Shown piece by piece: positions 45,588 through 56,100 of a stretch of 64,000 bases of DNA. Every line of letters starts with the position of its first letter. Position 1 is the stretch's first letter. The notes beneath the pieces were generated by a model, which saw nothing but the letters and a program-made list of their open reading frames with translations, did no database searches and was not told the origin of the DNA. The stretch comes from Veillonella criceti (lineage in GTDB: Bacteria; Bacillota; Negativicutes; Veillonellales; Veillonellaceae), in NCBI RefSeq assembly GCF_900460315.1, contig NZ_UHIO01000001.1, positions 1,378,501-1,442,500 of the forward strand. Direction: 5' to 3'. Made by a program: the position numbers and the translations under genes.

Positions 45588-45681
45588 ACGCCACCTCCCA
45601 TTCATTTGCTTATTCTTTATACTTCATCATATCCAACCAAAGTAGGATTCGTCAAGTATAGAATCAGTGAAACAAGCATAA

Positions 45682-45732
45682 AAAACGCTCTTAGGACATA
45701 TTATACACATTGTCTTTTCCCAAGAGCGTTTT
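45682..45732 (-). terminator. Terminator of metal P-type ATPase gene
   Basis: AAAACGCTCTT (45682-45692) pairs with AAGAGCGTTTT (45722-45732), with a T run on the minus strand. Confidence 0.8.
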
Positions 45733-45812
45733 AACCATAGGAGCGAAGCAAAAATTTAATAGAAATCACAATCGGACTTAATGGCTAATCCTTACTACGT
45801 GCCTACCACTAT

Positions 45813-47909
45813 TTATTGTTTATACAAAATACGAATTGAATTTAAAATACAAAGAATGGACACTCCTGTATCAGCAAATACAGCCACCCACATATTGGCA
45901 AAACCAAACAATCCTAAGATCATAACCAAAATCTTAACACCTAAGGCTACCACTACATTCTGCCAAGCAATCGAAATTGTATTGTTAGCAATATTAAATG
46001 ATTCCACTACAGAACTTATACTTGGGCGCATATACACTACATCGGCTGCTTCAATAGCTGCATCGGCGCCACTGCCCATAGCACCGCCTACATCAGCGCC
46101 TGCCAATACAGGGGCATCATTTATCCCGTCGCCAACAAACATTGTCGAGCCATATTCTTGTCGAAGTTCTTGCATAACGCTCAATTTATCAACTGGTAAT
46201 AACTCAGCGCGGACAGCACTAATACCAGCCTCTTTTGCCATATAATCAGCACCTGCTTTTGTATCGCCAGTGAGCATAATAGTAGCAAGTCCTCGCTTAG
46301 TTAGCGCTAAAATAGCCTCTTTAGTATCCGTCTTTAATTTATCTGAAATCAAGATAGAGCCCGCATATTGGCCATTAATAGCAACCAATACTTCACTGCC
46401 ATAAGCAGTAGACTCTGTAGGATATCCAGTAATCTGAAGTTCTTCCATGAGACGACGATTACCAACAGCTACCGTATCCCCCTTCACAATCCCGGTCATA
46501 CCACGACCAGAGAGTTCAGCCAACTCCTCTACACTAGCAATAAACATATTCCGTTTTCTTGCTTCATTAGCGATACTAACGGCGACTGGATGTGTGGAAC
46601 GCACTTCTAAAGCAGTTGCATGAGATAAGACAGACAACTCATCAAAGCCATCAGCACTATCAATTGACTGGACCGCAAATTCACCCGTCGTAATAGTCCC
46701 TGTTTTATCCATTGCAATTGCCTTCACCTTAGTTAAGGCTTCCATAGATAGACCACCTTTAAATAAGATTCCTACACGAGAACCACGGCCAATACCCGAG
46801 AAAAATGCCAAGGGCACACTCAATACTAGCGCACAAGGACAACTAATAACGAGGAAGGTCAACGCTGTATAGATCCAGTAAGACCAATTCCCTGTTATTA
46901 GAGAAGGAATAACTGCTACTAACACAGCTAATACAACGACTATAGGCGTATATACACGAGCAAAACGCGTAATAAAACGATCCAATTTAGGTTTAGTAGC
47001 GGCTGCATTTTCTACAGCATCTAAAATCCGCGTTACCATAGAATCTTTTAATTCTTTATCAACACGCATTAGAATTCGACCACTCTGATTAATACAACCC
47101 GATAAAATTTCAGTACCAGGACCCGCTTGTGCTGGCACTGGCTCACCGGTAACCGGTGCTGTATCGATGCGCGTTGTCCCTTCCATAACCGTACCATCTA
47201 AAGGGATCCGTTCTCCAGCTAATACTTCAATCGTCTGACCAATCCGCACATCTTCGGGGTTAACTAGACCTGTCTGGCCTTGAGCATCCACCACCCGGAC
47301 TTGTTCTGGCCGCATATCAATAGCCTCCATAATCGCTGAGCGACTACGTTTCGTTGCTTTTTCTTCAAAATACGTACCGATGCGATAAAAAAGCATAACC
47401 CCTACGGCTTCAGACGTTTCACCAATAAACAATGCCCCAAGGGTGGCCACACTCATCAAGAAGTTTTCATCAAAAATCTGTCCAGAAACAATATTCTTTA
47501 TGGCGGTCCATAAAATGCTCCAACCTAATAGCAAATAAGTGGCTACTAATATACCCCATTCAATGGACTTTGGAATTCCATCAACTAAAATATCAATCAG
47601 CATAACGATGGCACCAATAATAATTGGAATTATACTGCCTCCATGGTCATGCGCATGATCATGGGCCTGTTCACCTTTTGCTTTACGCTGATAAACCTGT
47701 ACTTCCACGCCGTCTTCAACAGCATCACAAATGCCTTGAATTTCTGAAACTAAAGCTGTCGTGTCTGGTACCGTCGAGGTAATCCGCAATTGTCCCGTAC
47801 CAATCGAAAAAGAGGCTGCACTAACCGTTTCTAATTTCTTAATTCGGTCTTCAATTTTAGCAGCACAGTTCGCACATGTTAAATTTTTAAGTAATAAAAT
47901 CCGTTCCAT
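45813..47909 (-). CDS. cadA: Heavy-metal P1B-type ATPase (Zn/Cd/Co type)
   Basis: The 698-residue pump exports metal ions using ATP. An N-terminal HMA domain has TCANC (Cys12, Cys15), followed by a His-rich linker HDHAHDHGG (about 83-91) typical for zinc. Membrane helix 6 has the SCPCALVLSVP motif; the phosphorylation site is DKTGTIT, with TGDTKAG and GDGINDAPVL later. The CPC motif with the His linker points to Zn/Cd/Pb rather than copper; cobalt cannot be excluded. GAGGAG precedes the ATG. The promoter carries an ArsR/SmtB-like operator but no regulator gene is adjacent. Confidence 0.9.
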   Translation of the reverse strand: MERILLLKNLTCANCAAKIEDRIKKLETVSAASFSIGTGQLRITSTVPDTTALVSEIQGICDAVEDGVEVQVYQRKAKGEQAHDHAHDHGGSIIPIIIGAIVMLIDILVDGIPKSIEWGILVATYLLLGWSILWTAIKNIVSGQIFDENFLMSVATLGALFIGETSEAVGVMLFYRIGTYFEEKATKRSRSAIMEAIDMRPEQVRVVDAQGQTGLVNPEDVRIGQTIEVLAGERIPLDGTVMEGTTRIDTAPVTGEPVPAQAGPGTEILSGCINQSGRILMRVDKELKDSMVTRILDAVENAAATKPKLDRFITRFARVYTPIVVVLAVLVAVIPSLITGNWSYWIYTALTFLVISCPCALVLSVPLAFFSGIGRGSRVGILFKGGLSMEALTKVKAIAMDKTGTITTGEFAVQSIDSADGFDELSVLSHATALEVRSTHPVAVSIANEARKRNMFIASVEELAELSGRGMTGIVKGDTVAVGNRRLMEELQITGYPTESTAYGSEVLVAINGQYAGSILISDKLKTDTKEAILALTKRGLATIMLTGDTKAGADYMAKEAGISAVRAELLPVDKLSVMQELRQEYGSTMFVGDGINDAPVLAGADVGGAMGSGADAAIEAADVVYMRPSISSVVESFNIANNTISIAWQNVVVALGVKILVMILGLFGFANMWVAVFADTGVSILCILNSIRILYKQ

Positions 47910-48016
47910 TATTGACTCCTCGTGTGTCTGTCGATACTAAAATAATGATATAAATTTTGTGTCAGTAGGTAACTTAACCTCTATGTATTAAACATCTTAT
48001 GTGCCTTACTTTTCTT

Positions 48017-48081
48017 AACATATGAACAATTATTCATATGTTTTATACTCTTATTATATATATTCCCTTGACACTTGTCAA
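48017..48081 (-). promoter_or_regulatory. Metal ATPase promoter with ArsR/SmtB-type operator
   Basis: On the minus strand TTGACA (48076-48081) and TATAAT (48053-48058) with a 17-bp spacer are a consensus promoter. AACATATGAA (48017-48026) and TTCATATGTT (48033-48042) form a perfect 10-6-10 palindrome just downstream of the start site, the usual form for CzrA/SmtB-type metal sensors. Confidence 0.75.
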
Positions 48082-48144
48082 TATAAGAGGAATTGCTTAT
48101 AAAATTTTATCATATTTAATATATTTAGAGCCCATATAACAAAA

Positions 48145-48168
48145 ACACGGCTTTATTAAAAGCCGTGT
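48145..48168 (-). terminator. Terminator of second fumarase pair
   Basis: ACACGGCTTT (48145-48154) pairs with AAAGCCGTGT (48159-48168); a T run follows on the minus strand. Confidence 0.8.
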
Positions 48169-48290
48169 CATGTGTTTGTCTAGTATAACTAGCATTTGTT
48201 GGAATGCCTTAGTGTTTCTATATTATGTGTCTATATAAGCAGTGACTACATTGCCCATACTCGTAATCGTGCGCCTTATATAGTTTATAA

Positions 48291-48851
48291 TTAGTCTTCT
48301 TGACGATATGGTTCTTGACCAAGTTTGTAGAAGTCATTACCTTCGCTGTCGATAACTACGATAGCTGGGAAGTCTTCAACAGTTAATTCAGCCAAAGCTT
48401 CTGGACCTAAGTCACCATAAGCAATAACTTCATATTTTTTAATGGATTTTGCGATTAAAGAAGCAGCACCACCAACAGCAGCAAAGTAAGTTACGCCGTT
48501 TTTCTTCATGGATTCAACAACTTCTTTAGAACGAGAACCTTTACCAATCATGCCTTTAATCCCTTGATCAAGCATTGTTGGTGTGTAAGCATCCATACGA
48601 CCAGATGTTGTAGGACCAGCTGCACCAATTGGATCACCAGGTTTTGCTGGGGATGGTCCAAGATAATAAACGATTTTATCATGCCAATCGATTGGCAATT
48701 CTTCGCCACGAGCTAATGCTTCTGTCATAACTTTATGAGCAGCATCACGAGCGCTATAAATTTTACCAGTAATCAACACGCTGTCGCCAGCACGAAGTGT
48801 TCTGGATACTTCTTCAGTTAATGGTGTGGTAATGTGTTTAGTTTCAGCCAT
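48291..48851 (-). CDS. fumB: Fumarate hydratase class I, beta subunit (second pair)
   Basis: The 186-residue protein is the beta part of a two-subunit class I fumarase: AGDSVLITGKIYSARDAAHK, YYLGPSPAKPGDPIGAAGPT and the TSGRMDAYTPTML segment. The ATG at 48851 follows AGGAGG. It lies 21 bp after the alpha gene. Codon use is strongly biased towards frequent codons, unlike the first pair, suggesting a highly expressed housekeeping fumarase in the succinate-propionate route. Confidence 0.88.
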   Translation of the reverse strand: MAETKHITTPLTEEVSRTLRAGDSVLITGKIYSARDAAHKVMTEALARGEELPIDWHDKIVYYLGPSPAKPGDPIGAAGPTTSGRMDAYTPTMLDQGIKGMIGKGSRSKEVVESMKKNGVTYFAAVGGAASLIAKSIKKYEVIAYGDLGPEALAELTVEDFPAIVVIDSEGNDFYKLGQEPYRQED

Positions 48852-48872
48852 TGTAATCTTCCTCCTCAAACA

Positions 48873-49715
48873 TTAAATGATTTCTTCAGCATGACGGCTT
48901 GCATGGCAGCAAATTGTCACGGCTACAGGAAGACCAGCAATATGAGTAGCAGCCCATTCGATATTAACTGCTAACGCTGTAGTGGTACCACCAAGCTGAG
49001 GTCCAATACCAGTTTTGTTAATCATTTCTAACAATTCTTCTTCTAATTTAGCATATTCTGGCATGTCGTTACGTTTTTTAGTAGAACGAAGTAATGCTTT
49101 TTTGGAAAGCAATGCTGCATAGTCCATAGTACCGCCGATACCAACGCCAAGAACCATTGGAGGGCAAGGGTTAGGACCTGCTTTTTTAACAATTTCCATA
49201 ACAGCATTTTTAACGCCTTCAACACCATCAGCTGGTACAAGCATTTTAACGCCAGATTTGTTTTCAGAACCGAAACCTTTAAGTTCCATGTCAATTTTAA
49301 CTTTATCGCCAGGAACAATACGAGTGTAGATAATGCAAGGTGTATTGTTACCAGTGTTTTTACGATTGAATAAAGGTTCTGCTACTACGGATTTACGTAA
49401 GTACCCTTCTACATAACCTTTAGCAACACCTTCTTGAACAGCTTCTTCTAAGTTGCCGCCTTCGAAGTGTACATCTTGACCAACTTCTAAGAATACGATG
49501 GTATAACCAGTATCTTGGCAGATTGGACGATCTTCTTCACGAGCAATTTCAGCATTTTTAATAATTTGGTCTAATACAACACAACCTACTGGAGATTTTT
49601 CTGTTTCACGACCTGCTTTTAAGCCTTCATATACATCTTGTGGTAAATAGTAAGCCGCATTTTTACACATTTGGGCTACTGTTTCCGTCACTTTTGCTAC
49701 ATCGATAGTACGCAA
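48873..49715 (-). CDS. fumA: Fumarate hydratase class I, alpha subunit (second pair)
   Basis: The 280-residue subunit holds the 4Fe-4S cluster through cysteines in PICQDTGYTIVF, NPCPPMVLGVGIGGTMD and TICCHASRHAEE. The start is TTG at 49715, seven bases after GGAGG. With the beta gene it forms an operon with one terminator. The lack of an adjacent transporter or regulator, and the biased codons, separate it from the tartrate/fumarate pair at 35.7-37.1 kb. Confidence 0.9.
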   Translation of the reverse strand: MRTIDVAKVTETVAQMCKNAAYYLPQDVYEGLKAGRETEKSPVGCVVLDQIIKNAEIAREEDRPICQDTGYTIVFLEVGQDVHFEGGNLEEAVQEGVAKGYVEGYLRKSVVAEPLFNRKNTGNNTPCIIYTRIVPGDKVKIDMELKGFGSENKSGVKMLVPADGVEGVKNAVMEIVKKAGPNPCPPMVLGVGIGGTMDYAALLSKKALLRSTKKRNDMPEYAKLEEELLEMINKTGIGPQLGGTTTALAVNIEWAATHIAGLPVAVTICCHASRHAEEII

Positions 49716-50471
49716 AGTAATCCCTCCTCAACTTAAAACGAGTTTTCTGATGACTTAATCATAGCACACATGACAAACCCTTTCAAACAAGTCCTATGCA
49801 GTTTAATCAAGTATTTATGTCTAGTGATATTAATTCTCAAAACTATAAAATTAAAGATACTTACGATAGTTTATGTATTTAAAAACTACTATATAGGTGT
49901 TCATTATAATTCTTATATGTATCAATATGCAGTAAATATACATGCCTATGAAGTTATCTACAATACAAACAAGTAATAACTCCTAACCTTTACATCTTCT
50001 CCACTCTTATAACTCGATATTACTAAAATTCTCCATACTATATACATACGTTTTCTCTGCACATACTATACAAAGAGAGAGATTCATTACACAAATACAA
50101 TGACCCATTAACTGGCATTAAGCACCTTACAGTTGCCAACTATATCGAAATCCCTATTTTTATTATTGATAATAATTACCAATTAATTATTTTATTTCAC
50201 GCTTTTTGACGGTATTCAAATTTAAAAATGGACTTTTCGACCTATTTTTTTGACGTTTTACGGACACCTATACTCAATTGGTATAGCCTATTCCCCTTTT
50301 TTATCATTAATCTATGATGAAAAAATAGGGTTTCACAACCAAAAGTTATGAAACCCTATATTCTTACAAATTAATCAAATATTTCAATTGTAATCCACTT
50401 AGCAAATGATGTTATAACCACATCAATAATTAGAACTTTATTTAATAGCCCTTAGCTAACCTATTCAACAA
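49716..50471. other. Long AT-rich intergenic region
   Basis: No convincing gene was found in these 756 bases. It must hold the fumA promoter and carries the narI-side terminator. An inverted repeat CTATAC/GTATAG with a TCAATTG centre lies at about 50268-50286. A GATAATAATTACCA stretch near 50166 is only weakly Fur-box-like. Confidence 0.4.
50326..50358 (-). terminator. Terminator of narGHJI
   Basis: TAGGGTTTCA (50326-50335) pairs with TGAAACCCTA (50349-50358); a T6 run follows on the minus strand. Confidence 0.88.
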
Positions 50472-51134
50472 CTATCGCTTCCGATATACAATGGCACTAC
50501 GATTCAAATAACGGAATGGGAAACTCAAGCAATGTACCAAACGACTAAATGGGAAAATAATACATACAATCATCCAAGATAACATATGTGCTTTAAAAAT
50601 AGGCGGAATGTTGAGCATTAGTTCGGGCTGAGGCTGCATAATCAAAAGACTTCGGAACCACGGCCCAATATACGCACGATAATTAAAAGCACCATCGGCA
50701 TTCATCATCGTTCCTAAAAAACCTGTCAAAATGGTAATTCCTAAAAAAGCAAAGAGCCACACATCCATGGACGATGTATTGACTTTCATATACGACGTAC
50801 CAAAACGGCGTTTCATAAGCAACAAAAAGCCAACCACTAACAAAATACCAGCAAGGCCCCCAATATAAAGAGCCCCTGCATGATAAAGATGCTCGTCTAC
50901 CCCTACCATTTCAGTCACTTCTTGCGGTACCAAGATGCCACCTACATGCCCCAAAAATACTAGCAATAAAGCAAAGTGGAACAAAGGACCAGCAATCCGC
51001 AATTGTTTTTTCTCTAAAAACTGACTTGATTTTGTCGTCCAATTGCGCTCTGATACCGTATAACGCACCGCCGACCCAATGATTAAAAAGGTAAACGCTA
51101 TATACGGCAAGGCGACCCATACAAATTCACTCAT
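50472..51134 (-). CDS. narI: Respiratory nitrate reductase gamma subunit
   Basis: The 220-residue membrane protein is the cytochrome b subunit that takes electrons from menaquinol. Five helices are visible, with histidines in PLFHFALLLVFLGHVGGI and KAHMLSWMIVCIIFPFSRLVH that fit the two heme b sites. The ATG overlaps the narJ stop by four bases and follows GGAGGGG. It is the last gene of narGHJI. Confidence 0.93.
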   Translation of the reverse strand: MSEFVWVALPYIAFTFLIIGSAVRYTVSERNWTTKSSQFLEKKQLRIAGPLFHFALLLVFLGHVGGILVPQEVTEMVGVDEHLYHAGALYIGGLAGILLVVGFLLLMKRRFGTSYMKVNTSSMDVWLFAFLGITILTGFLGTMMNADGAFNYRAYIGPWFRSLLIMQPQPELMLNIPPIFKAHMLSWMIVCIIFPFSRLVHCLSFPFRYLNRSAIVYRKR

Positions 51135-51703
51135 CGTGTAGTCCCCTCCCAACGTTCAATAACTTGTAAAATCACATCTAAAATAAAAGCTTGTACCTGT
51201 CGACTATCAATCAGACGTTGTCGCAAAACCACTAAGCTTTCTTTACTATGAGCCAAAATAGGCAATGCCTCAGGTACACTCAAAGTGCTACAAAGTTCTA
51301 ATAAAGCGGGCACATAATCAGGCAACTCTCTAGCTACATCAAAGCCATGCTTTTGATAAAACTCTTTATACACTAATAGTTCTGCCGCTTGTTCTTCTGC
51401 ATTAGTCGCATCATATGACGTCAAATACATATTAGTATTGCCACTAAAATCAAACACACGCACATATTCATCCTCGTATTCGCGCTGTGTTTGACTCGTG
51501 ATGTATTCTACAACCGAACCTAAACTCTCCTTTATCGGCCCCTCTGACCAAGCCGATAATTCAGCCTCTAATTCGTTTAATGCCGACCACCAAGTTTCAC
51601 TAGGATAACTTAGTAAATACGCACATACTTGTAACACGTCTTGTTCTGTATACAACCGTTGTGTTGCCGCAGATGCTTGTGTTGGCGCCACCGTATTATT
51701 CAT
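51131..51703 (-). CDS. narJ: Nitrate reductase assembly chaperone
   Basis: The 190-residue protein is the dedicated chaperone (TorD/NarJ family) for insertion of the molybdenum cofactor into NarG. Typical helices are VCAYLLSYPSETWW, YVRVFDFSGNTNMYLTSY and LPDYVPALLELC. The ATG at 51703 follows AGGAGG and overlaps the end of narH by eight bases. Confidence 0.92.
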   Translation of the reverse strand: MNNTVAPTQASAATQRLYTEQDVLQVCAYLLSYPSETWWSALNELEAELSAWSEGPIKESLGSVVEYITSQTQREYEDEYVRVFDFSGNTNMYLTSYDATNAEEQAAELLVYKEFYQKHGFDVARELPDYVPALLELCSTLSVPEALPILAHSKESLVVLRQRLIDSRQVQAFILDVILQVIERWEGTTR

Positions 51704-53168
51704 GGCAACCACCTCCTGAACAACCACTAGCACCGGCACTTCCAGAGCAGCCACCAAAGGCGCAATCACTAAAACCACCTACGCCTTGATGCAATCGTTT
51801 TTCTTCTTGTGAGGCATTCATACCAGCAGGAATTCTAAAGCGATCCTTATACTTAGCTACCCCTAATAAGCGGTACATATCATATAATGCATGAGGGCCA
51901 TATTTTTCATCAAACTCTGTAGTCGCTTCCCCACGTGTACGCTGTTGCATATAGCGACGCAAATCTAATAATGTATCTAACACACGACGTATTACCACTT
52001 CATTGCCAGCTGACAACAATTGTGCTAAATACGCTACAGGAATACGCATGGCTTCCGCTTCAGGAAAATGTACGGATGACGCTTGTTTATGTAGAATAGG
52101 ACTCATTGGTGGCACGTACCACACCATAGGTACTGTGCGATATTCTGCATGGAGAGGCAACGCAATCTGCCATTCTTTAATCAAGCGATATACCGGTGAC
52201 TCTTTAGCCGCTTTTAACCAATTCTCTGGTATTCCCTGTTCACGAGCCATTTTTACAATGTCTGGGTCATGTGGATCTAAAATAACATCTAGCATATTGC
52301 CATAAATATCCTGTGAATTTTCAGTCGCTGCTATATCAGCCACTTTATCCAAATCATATAGTAGTACCCCTACATAACGCATGCGCCCTACACAAGTATC
52401 AGCACAAATTTGAGGTAACCCATTTTCTAGACGCGGATAACAGAACACACATTTTTCAGCTTTATTGGTCTGCCAATTATAATAAATCTTTTTATAAGGG
52501 CAAGCCGGTACACAATGGCGCCAACCGCGACATACATCCTGTGAAATAAGAACTACTCCATCTTCGTCACGTTTATAAATGGCCCCTGAAGGACAAGCCG
52601 CTACACAAGCAGGATTTAAACAATGATTACAAAGACGTGGCAAGTATTTCATAAAAATATCGTGGAAGTCAAGCGCAATATTTTGCCCTATGTTTTGCAA
52701 GTTTACATCAGCTCGAGCAGTACTACCTCCAGCCAAATCATCTTCCCAGTTAGGACCCCATTCAATCTCCATTTTCTCTTTTGTAATCAACGAACGGGGG
52801 CGTGCTACTGGTTGATTGTTTTTACGCTTAGAATGAATCAATGTTTCATAATCATACGTCCAAGGCTCAAAATAATCTTTCAATTCAGGTTGTTCAGGGT
52901 GAAAAAAGAGTTTCATTAAGCGATTGCCTTTGGAACCAGTAGCTAATTCCAGCTTGCCATTCTTTAACACCCAACCGCCTTTCCAGCGATTCTGGTCTTC
53001 CCAATGTTTCGGATAACCTATACCAGGCTTCGTTTCCACATTATTAAAATACATGTATTCGGCCCCTTCACGGTTAGTCCACGTATTTTTACAAGTAATC
53101 GAACAGGTATGACAGCCGATACATTTATCTAAATTCATGACCATGGAAATTTGTGCTTTAATCTTCAA
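51696..53168 (-). CDS. narH: Respiratory nitrate reductase beta subunit
   Basis: The 490-residue iron-sulfur protein passes electrons from NarI to NarG. Four cysteine groups are seen: CIGCHTCSITCKN, CNHCLNPACVAACP, CRGWRHCVPACPYKK (with the tryptophan of the 3Fe-4S cluster) and CVFCYPRLENGLPQICADTC. The C-terminus is rich in Cys and Gly. I chose the TTG at 53168 (MKIKAQISMVMNLDKC), which follows AAGGAGG in the end of narG and gives the family-typical N-terminus; it overlaps narG by 11 bases. Confidence 0.95.
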   Translation of the reverse strand: MKIKAQISMVMNLDKCIGCHTCSITCKNTWTNREGAEYMYFNNVETKPGIGYPKHWEDQNRWKGGWVLKNGKLELATGSKGNRLMKLFFHPEQPELKDYFEPWTYDYETLIHSKRKNNQPVARPRSLITKEKMEIEWGPNWEDDLAGGSTARADVNLQNIGQNIALDFHDIFMKYLPRLCNHCLNPACVAACPSGAIYKRDEDGVVLISQDVCRGWRHCVPACPYKKIYYNWQTNKAEKCVFCYPRLENGLPQICADTCVGRMRYVGVLLYDLDKVADIAATENSQDIYGNMLDVILDPHDPDIVKMAREQGIPENWLKAAKESPVYRLIKEWQIALPLHAEYRTVPMVWYVPPMSPILHKQASSVHFPEAEAMRIPVAYLAQLLSAGNEVVIRRVLDTLLDLRRYMQQRTRGEATTEFDEKYGPHALYDMYRLLGVAKYKDRFRIPAGMNASQEEKRLHQGVGGFSDCAFGGCSGSAGASGCSGGGCHE

Positions 53169-56100
53169 GCCAATCAACCTCCTTCATCTTACGCACTACC
53201 ACAAGCATGTCGCGTTGATTACCGGTAGGTCCGTAATAGTTAAACCCATAACTTAATTGTCCATAACCACCAATCATATGGGTTGGTTTCATATGAATAC
53301 GCGTTGGCGTATTATGTGTACCGCCCCGGCCACCAGTCAAACTAGTGCCAGGTACATTAATATGACGATCTTGCGCATGGTGCATATACACTAGCCCTCG
53401 TGGAATACGTGGCGTCACTACCGCCCGCGAAGCCACTACACCATTGCTATTGTATAATTCAATCCAATCATTATCGGTGACGCCAATTTCATTGGCATCG
53501 TCCTCGTTAAGCCATACGGATTGACCACCACGGAATAAGGTAAGCATCTGTGGCGTATCAAAGTACATACTATGAATGCTCCACTTATTATGAGGCGTTA
53601 AATATTTGAGTGTAATTTCTCGAGTGCCATCATTTGGCAGAGCTTCTCGCATAGGCGCATAAGCTAAGATTGGTTTATATGTAGCCATTTGTTCGCCCCA
53701 TTCCGCCATCATATCATGATCTAAGAAATAGGATTGACGCCCTGTAATGGTACGGAATGGCATGAGTAATTCCACATTATTCGTAAACGGCGTATAACGG
53801 CGATTATCTTTACCATTACCAGTAAAAATCGGCGTGCTAATAACCAAGCGTGGTTGAGCCACAATATCTTCAAAGGTAATGTGTTCACCACTACGGCCAC
53901 CTGTCATTTTGGTTAAATCCGTAAGGCCTGTTAATTCTTCCGCCTTAGCCCAGCTCTTATGTGCAACGGCCCCATTCGTAGCAGAAGACATGGTAAGTAC
54001 CGCTTGGCAAGCTTGGTACGCATCTTCAATCGAAGGACAACCAATCCCTACATCACCAGTAGCAACCTCCGTCATATTACCGGCCTTAACACCACCTAGA
54101 CTAGCATCACGAATCACACCGTTACGAGCCTTTAATTCTTCATACTGCTCACCAATATTGACAGCAATCCCATGAGCGCCTACGGCTCCATTCGCTAAAT
54201 TAGGACCTAACGCACGTTGTTTTTCAAAAATACGCGTATAATCACGCGTCACTTCTACCAGTTGAGGCATTGTTTTACCTGGAATTGGTTCACATTCACC
54301 ACGGCTCCAATCCTTCACCACTCCACCTGGTTGCGCTAATTCTGCTTCAGAATCATGTTGCAAAGGCATCGCCACCATATCACGGTATACAGGCATATTC
54401 ACTTCTTTTGCTAGTTTTGAAACGGCTTTGCCTAAAGTTAAGAATATATCCCAATCGGTCTTAGCTTCCCAACCTGGATCAACAGCAGGCTGGAAAGGAT
54501 GCACAAACGGATGCATATCGGTTGATGACAAATCTGTCTTTTCATACCAAGTTGCGGTCGGTAATACAATGTCAGAATATAAAGCAGACCCAGCCATGCG
54601 GAAGTCTAAATCAACCAGCAAGTCCAACTTGCCTTCACCTGCCTGTTCACGCCACTTAATTTCTGTTGGTTTTGCTACAGGCTCGTTATTTTCTAAAAGG
54701 CCATTTTTCGTACCTAACAAATGTTTCATAAAATATTCGTGCCCTTTAGAAGACGAAGTAATTAAATTTGCCCGCCATACTATAAGATTGCGCGGGAAGT
54801 TTTCTGGTGCATCTGGATCTTCCACAGCAAAGCTTAATTCTTTCTTCTTTAATTGCTCGGCTACAAACGTTTTTACATCGCCAAACTCTGTAAGACCTGC
54901 TTGTTTAGCCTCCTCAAAAATAGCTGCTCCACTTTTATTAAAGGTTGGATAGGAAGGCAACCAACCAAGACGAGCCGCTAATACATTATAATCACCTACA
55001 TGACGATATCGTGGCGATGCCAATGGCGATACTAAATCATCTGTATCCATTTCATCAGTACGCCACTGATCCGTAGCGAAATAGAAAAAAGACGTACCAT
55101 TTTGTAAACGAGGAACTGGCTGCCAATCTTTAGCACTCATAATAGCGCCCCAACCTTCAGCAGGACGAAGTTTCTCCTGGCCTACATAGTGCGCCCAACC
55201 GCCACCATTTTTACCTTCACAAGCACAGAATAGTACAAGGTTCAATACAGCGCGATAAATTACATCCGCATGGAACCAGTGATTGATACCACCACCCATA
55301 ATAATCAGGGAACGACCACCCGTAGCAATCGCATTATCTGCAAATTCACGAGCTGTATGAATCACCATGTCTGGTGCAATGCCGGTATATTTTTCTTGCC
55401 AAGTTGGGGTAAATGGCGTATCACTGGTGTAGTCCGTATTAACAGCACCACCTAAACCTCGGTCTACGCCATAATTAGCAAGTAGTAAATCATAAACTGT
55501 CGTTACATACACCACGCCCTCACGGGTATGCAACCGTTTCACTGGCACATGACGGTCTAATGTTTGCTTGTCATCTAAATGGCCAAAAAACGGCAATGTA
55601 ACTGCCTTAATCTCATCTTTACTATCAATAAAGGAGAGTACGGGATTAATCGGTGCTCCATTTTCACTATTTTCAAGCTTCAAGTTCCACTTTGACTTAT
55701 CGCTCCAACGATGCCCCATTTGACCATTAGGAATCACCAATGAATCAGTCGTTTCATCTAATACATAGTACTTAAATTCACTATGTGCGGACTTGTCGCC
55801 CATCGTTTTAGCTGTTAAGAAATGGCCCGCCACTAACTTGCCATCTTGTTCTTCTAATTGCACGAGGAATGGAAAATCCGTATATCGTTTGGCATAGTCC
55901 ACAAACATAGGCGTCGTATTATCTACATAATATTCTTTTAAAATAACATGTCCCATAGCCATAGCAAGAGCGCCATCAGAACCCGCTTTCACATTCAACC
56001 AAGTGTCCGCAGCGGTAGTCGATTCCGCATAATCAGGGGATACGGAGATAACCTTAGTGCCTTTATAACGTACTTCTGTTAGAAAATGAGCATCTGGCGT

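Noticed and set aside
48231-48245. Partial match of the spacer-like seed (TGCTTATAT plus GA) downstream of the fumarase genes
   Set aside because: No TTC PAM lies next to it, and a match of this length is expected by chance.
49770-49976. 68-codon open frame between fumA and narI
   Set aside because: No ribosome site, AT-driven composition rich in Ile, Tyr and Leu, and no recognisable family.
50150-50190. Fur box before the nar/fum intergenic region
   Set aside because: Only about 12 of 19 positions match and the surrounding sequence is generally AT-rich.
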